A stretch of 11,576 nucleotides of DNA from Gammaproteobacteria bacterium (GCA_002401655.1 NVTT01000049.1:11889-23464), one strand, 5' to 3'. Numbered from the stretch's first letter, positions 1 through 6,226 are shown. Made by a program: numbers and translations. Notes: generated by a model from the sequence alone, not told the origin.

Positions 1-417
1 AGTGGAATAATGGGAAATATTTTAGAAATTGGAACAGGTTGTGGTTACCAAACAAGTATTTTATCTAAAGTCTCGTTTCAGGTTTATACCATTGAACGAT
101 TAAAACAACTACAAGATAAAGCAATTGAAAGGTTTAAATCGCTAGATTTGGATAATATTACTTATAAACACGCCGATGGTTTTTTAGGGTGGCAGGAACA
201 TGCGCCTTTTGATGCCATTATTGTGACGGCTTCGCCGAGTAATATTCCTGAAAAACTGGTTGAACAATTAGCCGTCGGCGGCAGAATGTTGATCCCTTTA
301 ACCGTGGAGGGAGGTCATCAAGAATTAATTTTACTACAAAAAACAGAAGAAGGTATGGAGCAAATGACGATAGAGAAAGTTAATTTTGTACCTCTATTAC
401 AGGGTACTGTGGCATGA
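1..417 (+). CDS. pcm: Protein-L-isoaspartate O-methyltransferase, C-terminal part (5' end outside window)
   Basis: This enzyme transfers a methyl group from S-adenosylmethionine to L-isoaspartyl residues in damaged cytosolic proteins so that they can be repaired. The frame is open from base 1. It reads SGIMGNILEIGTGCGYQT, which is SAM motif I of the Pcm family, so the ATG at 10 is internal and not the start. Compared with the 208-residue E. coli protein, about 70 N-terminal residues lie to the left of the window. Further family landmarks are a YTIERL segment after motif I (the acidic SAM-ribose contact), FDAIIVTASPSNIPEKL (motif II), GGRMLIPL, and a C-terminal FVPLLQGTVA that matches the usual FVPLxxG ending. 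Neighbours yqaA, nlpD and rpoS follow in the conserved gammaproteobacterial order, with surE expected upstream. The identification is secure; only the start is unknown. Confidence 0.95.
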   Translation, partial: SGIMGNILEIGTGCGYQTSILSKVSFQVYTIERLKQLQDKAIERFKSLDLDNITYKHADGFLGWQEHAPFDAIIVTASPSNIPEKLVEQLAVGGRMLIPLTVEGGHQELILLQKTEEGMEQMTIEKVNFVPLLQGTVA

Positions 418-421
418 AAGT

Positions 422-585
422 TAGGAGCTTGTCCGAAAATAGAGAGCCTACTACGTAAAAGCTATTTTGGCCCATTTTTACGATAATTTTCGTTAAATAT
501 GAATAACTATTTGCCTTAAATATCGAAAAAATGGACTCAAAATGGCTTTCCCTCGCTACGGCTTCTATTCTCGGACAAGCTCCTA
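422..585. repeat. Long imperfect palindrome, MITE-like intergenic repeat
   Basis: Starting 4 bp after the pcm stop codon, TAGGAGCTTGTCCGA (422-436) is repeated exactly in inverted orientation at 571-585. The match extends to 21 of 22 positions at the ends (422-443 against 564-585). The arms stay alignable inwards, with scattered mismatches and small gaps, to about 422-490 and 517-585, around a short AT-rich centre. As RNA this would fold into one long hairpin. There is no open frame or transposase, and I see no clear target-site duplication. The structure resembles non-autonomous palindromic elements (MITE or REP/REPIN-like). It could also end pcm transcription, although no classic U-tract is present. 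The inverted repeat is certain; the element class is inferred. Confidence 0.75.
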
Positions 586-648
586 CCAGCGTATTTTCGT
601 ATGACTACATACAAAATATTATATAAGAATTTATAAATGGAATTACAC

Positions 649-652
649 AAGG
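649..652 (+). promoter_or_regulatory. Ribosome binding site that decides the yqaA start
   Basis: AAGG at 649-652 sits 9 nt before the ATG at 662 but only 3 nt before the in-frame TTG at 656. This makes ATG 662 the better start. Confidence 0.5.
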
Positions 653-661
653 TTTTTGGAT

Positions 662-1246
662 ATGAAAATATTTACTAAAATATATGAAATTTGCTTAAAG
701 TGGGCAAAACATAAACATGCCGAATATTATCTTGGGATAATCAGTTTTTTTGAGTCAGTGATATTTCCAATTCCGGTAGACGTTATGTTAGCGCCAATGT
801 GTTTAGCTCGATTAGATCGTGCATGGCGATACGCTTTGATTGCGACGATAACGAGCGTTTTGGGTGGGTTGTTTGGTTATCTGCTAGGATATTATGCATT
901 TGAAGGATATATTGAACCTTTGTTAGCTGATTGGGGTTTAACCCAGCGGTACGAGATGGCTGCCAACTGGTTTATCGATTATGGCGTATGGATTGTTTTT
1001 GTTGCTGGGTTTGCTCCAATTCCCTATAAATTATTGACTATAAGTGCTGGTGCGTTAGCGATGCCATTAATGCCATTTATGATTGCTTCATTGATTGGAA
1101 GAGCTGGTCGATTTTATCTTGTTGCTTACCTAATTCGTCTCGGTGGAGAGAAAATGGAACAAAAACTTCACAAAATCATTGATTATATCGGTTGGGGTGT
1201 AGTAATAGTTGCTATTTTGGGTTACTTATTGTACAAATACCTTTAG
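662..1246 (+). CDS. yqaA: YqaA family inner-membrane protein (DedA/VTT-like)
   Basis: This is a small integral membrane protein of the SNARE-associated/VTT (DedA-like) superfamily. Relatives are linked to lipid carrier recycling or membrane homeostasis, but the role of YqaA itself is not settled. Starting at ATG 662 it has 194 residues, longer than E. coli YqaA (about 142) but like many gammaproteobacterial homologues. Family features are an ESVIFPIPVDVML segment near residues 31-43 and a GFAPIPYKLLTISAGA segment near 116-131. These are the two Pro-containing re-entrant-type motifs. A glycine-rich helix (LGGLFGYLLGYY) lies between them, GRAGRFY follows, and a final membrane helix ends the protein (GWGVVIVAILGYLLYKYL). 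It sits between pcm and nlpD, as in many gammaproteobacteria. The start choice rests on the AAGG site; an upstream TTG at 656 is possible but less likely. Confidence 0.88.
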   Translation: MKIFTKIYEICLKWAKHKHAEYYLGIISFFESVIFPIPVDVMLAPMCLARLDRAWRYALIATITSVLGGLFGYLLGYYAFEGYIEPLLADWGLTQRYEMAANWFIDYGVWIVFVAGFAPIPYKLLTISAGALAMPLMPFMIASLIGRAGRFYLVAYLIRLGGEKMEQKLHKIIDYIGWGVVIVAILGYLLYKYL

Positions 1247-1397
1247 AGGGAAAATTATTAAACTGATTTAAAACATAGAGTTAGATTTAATAGTTAATAA
1301 AGTTCATTAACAGTCGGCGCTAAGTGGTGTTTTTGTCATTTAGCGACTAGTTGAAGAGCGTCTTTTTATTAAATAATTAAGGTTTATAGCTCTAAAA

Positions 1398-2315
1398 ATG
1401 AAGTATTTGGCTAAAATAAAGTTCTTTCTATTGCTCAGCTGTTTAGCCGCATGTACTAATCACTCGCCTGCTCCTGTGGATGATCTCCGCTATTCTCACC
1501 AAAACAAAAATCATTCGCAATCTCAGATTAAGGCATACAACCAAGTAAAATTAAGTAAGGTTATTCATCATAAAGTTATGCGTGGTGAAACGTTATTTTC
1601 GATTGCATGGCGTTATTCTTTAGATTATCACTTGATTGCAAAGCTAAATGAGTTAAAAGCCTTTCGTATATATCCTGGGCAAGAATTGTTATTGCGTAAA
1701 AAGGAATTGCCTGCAATTTATCAATCTACTTACAATGCACCTTCACTTATCGCTGCAATCAATAGTGAATTTCTCCACAAAAGTGAGAAGCAGGCTAATA
1801 CTAATAATGTTTATAAAAGCGCTCAAGTCGTTACCAATAATGCAGAAAGTAACGCTAAAAAGGAACAGCGATTCTCAAATCATTCTAAACAACTAAAAGA
1901 GCATCGTAAACAATATAGAGCTAGAAGCTCAAATAATAAGATAGAAAACTGGATTTGGCCGGTCAATGGAAAAGTCGTGCAAGGTTTTTCTTCTAAGCAA
2001 AATCAAAATAAAGGATTAGATATTAAAGCGAAAAAGGGTTCAGCGGTCAGAGCAACGGCTCCGGGAAAGGTTGTATATAGTGGCAATGGATTAAAAGGTT
2101 ATGGTCAATTGGTGATAATAAAACACAATGATAGTTACTTAAGTGCTTACGCTCACAATAACAAAATCCATGTATTAGAAAATGAAGTGGTTAAAGCAGG
2201 TCAAAGAATTGCTGATTTAGGCAATAGTGGTTCCGATATTTTTAAATTACATTTTGAAATTCATTATAAAGGCAAGCCTGTTAACCCTTTGAATTATTTA
2301 CCGAAAGCGGGTTGA
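1398..2315 (+). CDS. nlpD: NlpD-type lipoprotein, LysM plus degenerate LytM domain (amidase activator)
   Basis: This is an outer-membrane lipoprotein that binds peptidoglycan and, in E. coli, activates amidase AmiC during septum splitting. The signal peptide ends in the lipobox LAAC with the lipidated cysteine at residue 19. A LysM domain spans about residues 57-100 (VMRGETLFSIAWRY ... YPGQELLL). A low-complexity, Asn/Lys/Ser-rich linker follows to about 180, and the C-terminal LytM/peptidase M23 domain covers about 186-303. Its metal ligands are replaced as in known NlpD proteins: Asn204 stands where the HxxxD histidine would be (NKGLD), and Lys283 replaces the first His of HxH (KLHFEI). It should therefore be an activator and not a hydrolase. 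The nearest purine-rich site (AAGG, 1379-1382) is 15 nt from the ATG, so the RBS is weak. In enterobacteria the gene body also carries an rpoS promoter; I could not identify one here. Confidence 0.95.
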   Translation: MKYLAKIKFFLLLSCLAACTNHSPAPVDDLRYSHQNKNHSQSQIKAYNQVKLSKVIHHKVMRGETLFSIAWRYSLDYHLIAKLNELKAFRIYPGQELLLRKKELPAIYQSTYNAPSLIAAINSEFLHKSEKQANTNNVYKSAQVVTNNAESNAKKEQRFSNHSKQLKEHRKQYRARSSNNKIENWIWPVNGKVVQGFSSKQNQNKGLDIKAKKGSAVRATAPGKVVYSGNGLKGYGQLVIIKHNDSYLSAYAHNNKIHVLENEVVKAGQRIADLGNSGSDIFKLHFEIHYKGKPVNPLNYLPKAG

Positions 2316-2448
2316 TCCCTTAATTTAAAGGGCTGAAGATGCTTTTTTATTAAATTAGGTTGATAACAAAAGATGGTTATAAATTTATTTTTTAAAAACC
2401 TAAAGTTATATCTAAATTGGACGATAAGCTTAGTAAGAGAAGAAAAGT

Positions 2449-2477
2449 TAGACAAAGACTAAAAATAAATAAATAAT
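2449..2477 (+). promoter_or_regulatory. Candidate sigma70-type promoter for rpoS
   Basis: TAGACA (2449-2454) and AATAAT (2472-2477) are separated by exactly 17 nt. Each matches the consensus at five of six positions, although the important first T of the -10 box is missing. Transcription would start near 2484 and give a leader of about 110 nt containing the whole foldable segment described next. AT-rich surroundings make chance matches likely, so this is a candidate only. Confidence 0.38.
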
Positions 2478-2518
2478 AAATAATTTTAATAGGGATTGCT
2501 GAGTGTTGTACATCAGCG

Positions 2519-2594
2519 GTTTCGTTATCTTGGTTTTGATTCACAGTTATCAACTAACTGAAAATTAAAACCTAACGGCAGAGAGAAACGAAAT
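2519..2594 (+). promoter_or_regulatory. Structured rpoS leader: composite hairpin plus pairing over the start codon
   Basis: Two nested pairings are visible. The inner one is a composite hairpin. 2532-2541 pairs with 2563-2572 (10 bp, one G-U), then comes a 2x2 internal loop, then CAGTTA (2544-2549) pairs with TAACTG (2555-2560) around the loop TCAAC. The outer one is GTTTCGTT (2519-2526) against AACGAAAT (2587-2594), 8 bp with one G-U. It covers the first two bases of the ATG at 2593 and leaves the purine-rich AGAGAG (2580-2585) in an internal loop. In E. coli the rpoS leader folds back on its initiation region and is opened by Hfq-dependent small RNAs. A similar role here is inference from position and complementarity. 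Confidence 0.55.
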
Positions 2595-3633
2595 GACAAA
2601 AACAAATGCAGTAAGAAAAGAAGAATTAAACCTTTCCGCAATGACCTCAATAGATGAAGATGTATTAACATCAGTTGAGACCATCGATAAACCGCCCCAA
2701 TCTAAACTAAAGAAAGTATCTAAACTAAAGAAAGTTTCTAAATTGAAGACGGCGCCTAAAAAAGAGGCGAGCACTCCTGTAAAGCGAGTTCGCGAAAAGA
2801 ATTTTGACGCAACTCAAATGTATCTTGGTGAAATTGGCGCATCGCCATTGCTGACTGCAGAAGAAGAAGTCTTCTTTACAAGAAAGGCACGCAAAGGCTG
2901 TGAAAAATCTAGAGCAAGAATGATTGAGAGTAATCTCAGATTAGTCGTGAAAATTGCAAGACGTTATTCAAACCGAGGTATGGCGCTTCTAGATTTAATA
3001 GAAGAAGGTAACCTCGGACTGATTAGAGCTGTAGAAAAATTTGACCCAGAGCGCGGTTTTAGATTTTCTACTTACGCGACTTGGTGGATAAGACAAACCA
3101 TCGAACGCGGTATAATGAATCAGACTAGAACTATTCGTCTACCGATTCATGTAGTGAAAGAATTAAATGTTTATTTGAGAGCTTCAAGAGAATTGGCTCA
3201 AAAACTTGACCATGAACCAACAGCAGAAGATATTGCCTTTAAACTAGATAAACCTGTAGAAACAGTTGCAAGAATGTTAGGTCTTAATGAGCGAGTTACG
3301 TCGGTTGATTGTCCCGTAGGTAAAGATAGCGAAAAACCACTATTAGATACCATTGCCGATGATAGAGAGTGCGGTCCATCCAATAAGCTTCAGGAAGATG
3401 ATTTAAAGCAAAGTATTGAGTATTGGTTAGATCAACTCGGAGATAAACAAAAGGAAGTTTTAGCGAGACGTTTTGGTCTGTTAAGTTATGAAGCGGCTAC
3501 TCTAGAAGATGTTGGGCATGAAATAGGACTCACAAGAGAGAGAGTCAGACAAATACAAGTAGAAGCATTAAGACGTTTAAGGTTTATGTTAGAGCGTCAA
3601 GGATTGTCTTTAGCGAGTATTTTTAATACTTAG
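2593..3633 (+). CDS. rpoS: RNA polymerase sigma factor RpoS (sigma-S/sigma-38)
   Basis: This is the master sigma factor of stationary phase and general stress, directing RNA polymerase to sigma-S promoters. From about residue 77 it follows E. coli RpoS closely: region 1.2 ([17 protein letters not shown]), region 2 ([46 protein letters not shown]), regions 2.5/3.0 ([16 protein letters not shown]), and region 4.2 with its helix-turn-helix ([19 protein letters not shown]). Lys189 aligns with E. coli Lys173, the RssB contact used for regulated proteolysis. This suggests that this control could be kept. The protein has 346 residues, 16 more than E. coli. The extra length lies in a lysine-rich N-terminus with a three-fold SKLKKV repeat, whereas the E. 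coli N-terminus is acidic. The start is supported by AGAGAG 7 nt upstream. It follows nlpD after a 277-nt gap and ends at an intrinsic terminator. Confidence 0.98.
   Translation: MTKTNAVRKEELNLSAMTSIDEDVLTSVETIDKPPQSKLKKVSKLKKVSKLKTAPKKEASTPVKRVREKNFDATQMYLGEIGASPLLTAEEEVFFTRKARKGCEKSRARMIESNLRLVVKIARRYSNRGMALLDLIEEGNLGLIRAVEKFDPERGFRFSTYATWWIRQTIERGIMNQTRTIRLPIHVVKELNVYLRASRELAQKLDHEPTAEDIAFKLDKPVETVARMLGLNERVTSVDCPVGKDSEKPLLDTIADDRECGPSNKLQEDDLKQSIEYWLDQLGDKQKEVLARRFGLLSYEAATLEDVGHEIGLTRERVRQIQVEALRRLRFMLERQGLSLASIFNT
2701..2748 (+). repeat. In-frame 18-bp tandem repeat inside rpoS
   Basis: Two 18-bp units at 2701-2718 and 2719-2736 differ only at the last base. A 12-bp diverged third unit (2737-2748) follows. 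They encode [12 protein letters not shown] and SKLK at residues 37-52 of RpoS. The units are in frame, so copy-number change would lengthen or shorten the tail without breaking the gene. Confidence 0.9.
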
Positions 3634-3672
3634 ATAAACTTTGATTCTTTTCTGTCTTAAGGTTTAAACAAG

Positions 3673-3698
3673 AAGCCCGTCAATTGATGGGTTTTTTT
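3673..3698 (+). terminator. Intrinsic terminator of rpoS
   Basis: CCCGTC (3676-3681) pairs with GATGGG (3686-3691) around the loop AATT. The stem has one G-U and can be extended by AAG/TTT on the outside. Seven T residues follow at 3692-3698. It lies 40 nt after the rpoS stop codon and should end the transcript. Confidence 0.85.
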
Positions 3699-3825
3699 AT
3701 GTCCAAGGATGGACTGTATGCAGTAAAGAGCCATGGATGGCGGTACTGCGATGTCCAAGGATGGACTGTATGCAGTAAAGAGCCATGGATGGCGGTACTG
3801 CGATGTCCAGGGATTGGACTGGCAG
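3699..3825. repeat. 52-bp tandem repeat, two identical copies plus a diverged partial copy
   Basis: Units 3699-3750 and 3751-3802 are identical. A partial, diverged third unit runs from 3803 to about 3825. Each unit holds dyads: GCAGTA/TACTGC (3720-3725 with 3744-3749 in unit one) enclosing GCCAT-GG-ATGGC (3730-3741), and GTCC/GGAC further left. A length of 52 is not a multiple of three, so the frame shifts at every unit. The short open frames on both strands here are by-products of the repeat, not genes. The array begins at the very end of the terminator T-tract. Confidence 0.9.
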
Positions 3826-3869
3826 TTTTTTGCTCCTTGCAAAAACTGCACTTCCTACATTCATGTAGG
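3822..3869. repeat. Two adjacent palindromes, part of a dispersed intergenic repeat
   Basis: A hairpin at 3822-3849 pairs GCAGTTTTTTGC with GCAAAAACTGC (one bulged T, loop TCCTT). The palindrome CCTACAT-TC-ATGTAGG follows at 3854-3869. The second half recurs with a changed centre at 5311-5326, and both are preceded by a GCTCCT...TGCA context. This points to a repeat family scattered through the genome. No coding potential is apparent. Confidence 0.7.
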
Positions 3870-4002
3870 GCGTATTCCGCAAAGAGGCATGGAAAGCTTG
3901 CCACATGAACGTAGAGAATGCTGTGGGTATAGCAGTGCTCCGATGTTAGAATTCATACCAAATTTAAATCTAAATAAATCAAATAAATACTGGTAAGTTT
4001 AC
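3870..4002. other. Remainder of the 407-bp rpoS / HD-GYP gap
   Basis: This is the part of the 3634-4040 gap between the repeats and the inverted repeat. Up to about 3950 the base composition resembles the preceding repeat sequence; after that it is very AT-rich. I see no gene with a credible start and no convincing -35/-10 pair for the downstream HD-GYP gene. Confidence 0.5.
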
Positions 4003-4030
4003 TAAACTAATAATATCGATTATTAGTTTA
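4003..4030. promoter_or_regulatory. Perfect 12-bp inverted repeat just before the HD-GYP start
   Basis: TAAACTAATAAT (4003-4014) is the exact reverse complement of 4019-4030, with ATCG between. It ends 10 nt before the ATG at 4041. It could be a DNA operator for a dimeric regulator, or an RNA hairpin crowding the ribosome site, because only GAACGG directly abuts the start codon. The symmetry is certain; the role is inferred. Confidence 0.6.
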
Positions 4031-4040
4031 ATTTGAACGG

Positions 4041-5252
4041 ATGATAAAAAAAATATCAACAAACGATCTTCGTGTCGGTATGTATATTGAAAAGCTCGAT
4101 GTCAGTTGGGTTAATCATCCATTCTGGAAATCCTCATTTAAAATAGAGTCAAAAAAAGAACTTAAAACAATCCATGCTTCGGCCATTAAATTTGCTTGGA
4201 TCGATATTAAGAAAGGAATAAATATTCCAGAGCAACCGGCAATCAATTTGAATGTTTCTGATACCGGTTCGATTGATAAACCCATTTCTAAAGAAACGCA
4301 AAACTTCCCAAAATCATCTATAGAAGATGAAATGAAAACTGCGAAAATAGTGCTTGATAGTGCAAAACAAGCCACTCAAGCAATGTTCAATGAAGTGCGA
4401 ATGGGGGTTAGCGTCAATACTGAAGATGTTGCTCCTTTAGTGACTAATATTTTCGAATCTGTTTCGCGTAATTCTTCCGCATTGTTATGTCTTACTCAAA
4501 TAAAAAACAAAGATGACTACACTTATCTCCACTCTGTAGCTGTTTGCGCTTTAATGATCGCGTTAGGCAAGCAAATTGATTATCAAGGGAGTTTTCATAA
4601 ATTAGGGATGGCGGGTTTGCTACATGATATTGGAAAAATGGCAATTCCCGAAGATGTACTCAATAAGGAAGGTAAACTGACAAAGGAAGAATTTGATATT
4701 GTTAAAAATCATCCGAGAAGAGGGTATGAATTGCTAAAAGAGGCTAAGACTGATATCTGTGATACTGCAAGAGATGTATGCTTACATCACCATGAGCGAG
4801 TTGATGGCAAAGGATACCCTGATGGATTAACCGGTAAGGAAATTTCGCTTGAAGCCAAAATGGGAGCAATTTGTGACGTCTACGATGCCATCACATCGGA
4901 TCGTTGTTATAAAAAAGGATGGGATCCTGCGGAATCGTTGAAAAAAATGGCATCTTGGAAAAAAGGGCATTTTGATGATCAATTATTTAGAGCTTTTATT
5001 AAAAGCGTCGGTATTTATCCCTCAGGAACTTTGGTCAAATTGAGATCGTCTCGGTTAGCTATTGTAATTGAACAATCAGATAAAACATTGTTAGAACCCA
5101 TAATCAAAATATTTTATTCCTGCTCTAATAGAGCACAGATACCAATCAAAATTATTGATTTAACTTCATCTGGTGAAATGGTCGAGAGTATCGAAAGTCC
5201 AAAAAAATGGGGTTTTACGCGAAAGTTTATTATCGATCTTATTTCTACTTAA
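4041..5252 (+). CDS. HD-GYP domain cyclic-di-GMP phosphodiesterase with N-terminal DUF3391
   Basis: This is a probable cytosolic enzyme that hydrolyses the second messenger c-di-GMP, lowering it and usually favouring motility over biofilm. The N-terminal DUF3391 domain covers about residues 1-105 (KKISTNDLRVGMYIEKLD, then HPFW). The HD-GYP domain covers about 150-325. Visible active-site residues are His164, the HD pair His195-Asp196 in LLHDIGK, His224 in NHPRRGYELL, and the signature HHERVDGKGYP (250-260), all intact. No membrane segment or receiver domain is seen, so the DUF3391 part would be the input. Residues 326-403 form a tail typical of this subfamily. The start is chosen because DUF3391 proteins begin with this Lys-Lys-Ile ... 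LRVGMY pattern, although the ribosome site is poor. The gene stands alone after the rpoS terminator. Whether sigma-S controls it cannot be told. Confidence 0.93.
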   Translation: MIKKISTNDLRVGMYIEKLDVSWVNHPFWKSSFKIESKKELKTIHASAIKFAWIDIKKGINIPEQPAINLNVSDTGSIDKPISKETQNFPKSSIEDEMKTAKIVLDSAKQATQAMFNEVRMGVSVNTEDVAPLVTNIFESVSRNSSALLCLTQIKNKDDYTYLHSVAVCALMIALGKQIDYQGSFHKLGMAGLLHDIGKMAIPEDVLNKEGKLTKEEFDIVKNHPRRGYELLKEAKTDICDTARDVCLHHHERVDGKGYPDGLTGKEISLEAKMGAICDVYDAITSDRCYKKGWDPAESLKKMASWKKGHFDDQLFRAFIKSVGIYPSGTLVKLRSSRLAIVIEQSDKTLLEPIIKIFYSCSNRAQIPIKIIDLTSSGEMVESIESPKKWGFTRKFIIDLIST

Positions 5253-5289
5253 TTTAATCATAGTAAGTATTTCACCCTCTAGGGGAATT

Positions 5290-5326
5290 GCTCCTGCATT
5301 ACTCATGTGACCTACATCCATGTAGG
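5290..5326. repeat. Second copy of the CCTACAT-NN-ATGTAGG intergenic repeat
   Basis: CCTACAT-CC-ATGTAGG at 5311-5326 matches 3854-3869 in both arms; only the 2-nt centre differs. A shared GCTCCT and TGCA context lies to the left in both. It sits between the convergent HD-GYP and pterin-family genes. Confidence 0.65.
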
Positions 5327-5335
5327 AATCCCTAG

Positions 5336-5358
5336 CCCTCCCCCGTCAAGGGGGAGGG
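5336..5358. terminator. GC-only hairpin between convergent genes, possible bidirectional terminator
   Basis: CCCTCCCCC (5336-5344) pairs perfectly with GGGGGAGGG (5350-5358) around the loop GTCAA. It lies 83 nt after the HD-GYP stop and 13 nt beyond the stop of the minus-strand gene. A 9-bp stem without any A-U-rich base is very stable, but neither side has a T-tract. Termination is therefore only a possibility, and it may simply be another repeat unit. Confidence 0.4.
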
Positions 5359-5371
5359 GACATATCCCCAC

Positions 5372-6226
5372 TCAATTGATTTCACTAATAGCGCCTTTAT
5401 CAACACCTTCATAAGCCTTAATTTTTATACTACTGTCAGGGAGTTTTTCTTTTAAATAGACGGTTAAATAAGATGCAATTAATTCTACCGTCGTATCAGT
5501 TTTGATTAAATGACAGCAATTTTTTTGAATGGTTAACTGAAATAATCCCTGATTAGCATGATATTCGAATACCCAATAATCGGTACCATTAATTTTAATT
5601 TCTTCCTTTATATCCTCTTCTGTCGCTAAATAGATGTCTTTCCATAATTTGGCAATATGTTCAGACCATTCGATGGAATAGGTCGAATCAATAAATACCT
5701 CCAATTTTGATCGATGTCCGTGTGCAATCCTTTGGCAATCTCCAAAGTGTTTCTTGAGTCCGTGGGCATAATGGAAAAAAGGACCATCTATTACCTCACT
5801 TCTCAAATTTATCTTAGTATCGGTGACGTTATCCGGGAGTATTTTAGATATTTCCGATTTTATTAGTTCTGCGATAGAGTGCTTGGTCACTTCGGATGCG
5901 TTAATTAAGCAAACCGCCTGATTAGGGCTTATATGTTTGTAAATTCGATCATCCTTAGTTTTTAGTATAAGTTCTAATTGCTGTGGGCTTTTCGTAACTG
6001 TTGAGTATTCGCAGTTAGTGGCAACTAATAATTTATGATCAACTAAACTATCAACACAGGATTTAATCCGTTTTTTAACATAGGAGAAGTCAAATAACAT
6101 GCCTTCTTCATTTAGCTCTCCGAGAAGTTCGACATCTAATATCAAACTCTCTCCGACTATCCCTCTTTCGGGACAAAAATAGGCAAAATCAATTACGCTC
6201 AGGTTGTTTACAAACAGTGCAGGCAT
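5372..6226 (-). CDS. Double-length 6-pyruvoyl-tetrahydropterin synthase / QueD-family protein
   Basis: The protein belongs to the T-fold family that converts dihydroneopterin triphosphate to tetrahydropterins (PTPS, or QueD in queuosine synthesis), but at 284 residues it is about twice the usual 120. It reads as two tandem T-fold units. The first (about 1-135) has the FDFSYVKKRIKSCVD helix and VDHKLLV with Asp63-His64, but none of the usual zinc histidines or cysteine. The second (about 136-284) has YAH155, Cys164 and HGH (169-171), the likely zinc ligands and nucleophile, but no Asp-His pair. It ends with YEGVDKGA, which may supply the substrate-binding Glu. The spacing Cys164 to His169 is one residue longer than in E. 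coli QueD. No other queuosine or folate gene is nearby, so the product is uncertain. It is divergent from the kinase gene and has a weak RBS. Confidence 0.8.
   Translation of the reverse strand: MPALFVNNLSVIDFAYFCPERGIVGESLILDVELLGELNEEGMLFDFSYVKKRIKSCVDSLVDHKLLVATNCEYSTVTKSPQQLELILKTKDDRIYKHISPNQAVCLINASEVTKHSIAELIKSEISKILPDNVTDTKINLRSEVIDGPFFHYAHGLKKHFGDCQRIAHGHRSKLEVFIDSTYSIEWSEHIAKLWKDIYLATEEDIKEEIKINGTDYWVFEYHANQGLFQLTIQKNCCHLIKTDTTVELIASYLTVYLKEKLPDSSIKIKAYEGVDKGAISEIN

Noticed and set aside
1311..1367. Hairpin and short GAAGA-GCG-TCTTT stem with T-run between yqaA and nlpD
   Set aside because: The first stem needs a 3-nt bulge and the second is about 5 bp. It may be a weak terminator or leader structure, but it is below what I would annotate.
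1968..2307. Active M23 metallopeptidase in NlpD
   Set aside because: The HxxxD histidine is Asn204 and the first His of HxH is Lys283, so zinc binding is lost. It is annotated as an activator instead.
2317..2349. Terminator after nlpD (CCCTT/AAGGG stem followed by a T-run)
   Set aside because: The stem is only 5 bp with a 6-nt loop, and the T-run starts about 10 nt beyond it. Not convincing.
2565..2774. Antisense open frame over the rpoS start
   Set aside because: It is the complement of the rpoS leader and its Lys/Ser repeat, with no independent coding signal. Other antisense frames inside genes (3198-3383, 4115-4375, 6464-6682, 7868-8119, 9026-9244, 9972-10175, 10658-10879) were dropped for the same reason.
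3699..3802. Possible CRISPR array
   Set aside because: The copies are directly adjacent with no unique spacers between them, and the unit has nested dyads rather than a single repeat palindrome. There are no cas genes.
3657..3996. Several overlapping 64-87 residue open frames on both strands
   Set aside because: They are produced by the 52-bp repeat, whose length shifts the frame at each copy. The same peptide appears in different frames, and none has a ribosome site or a recognisable family.
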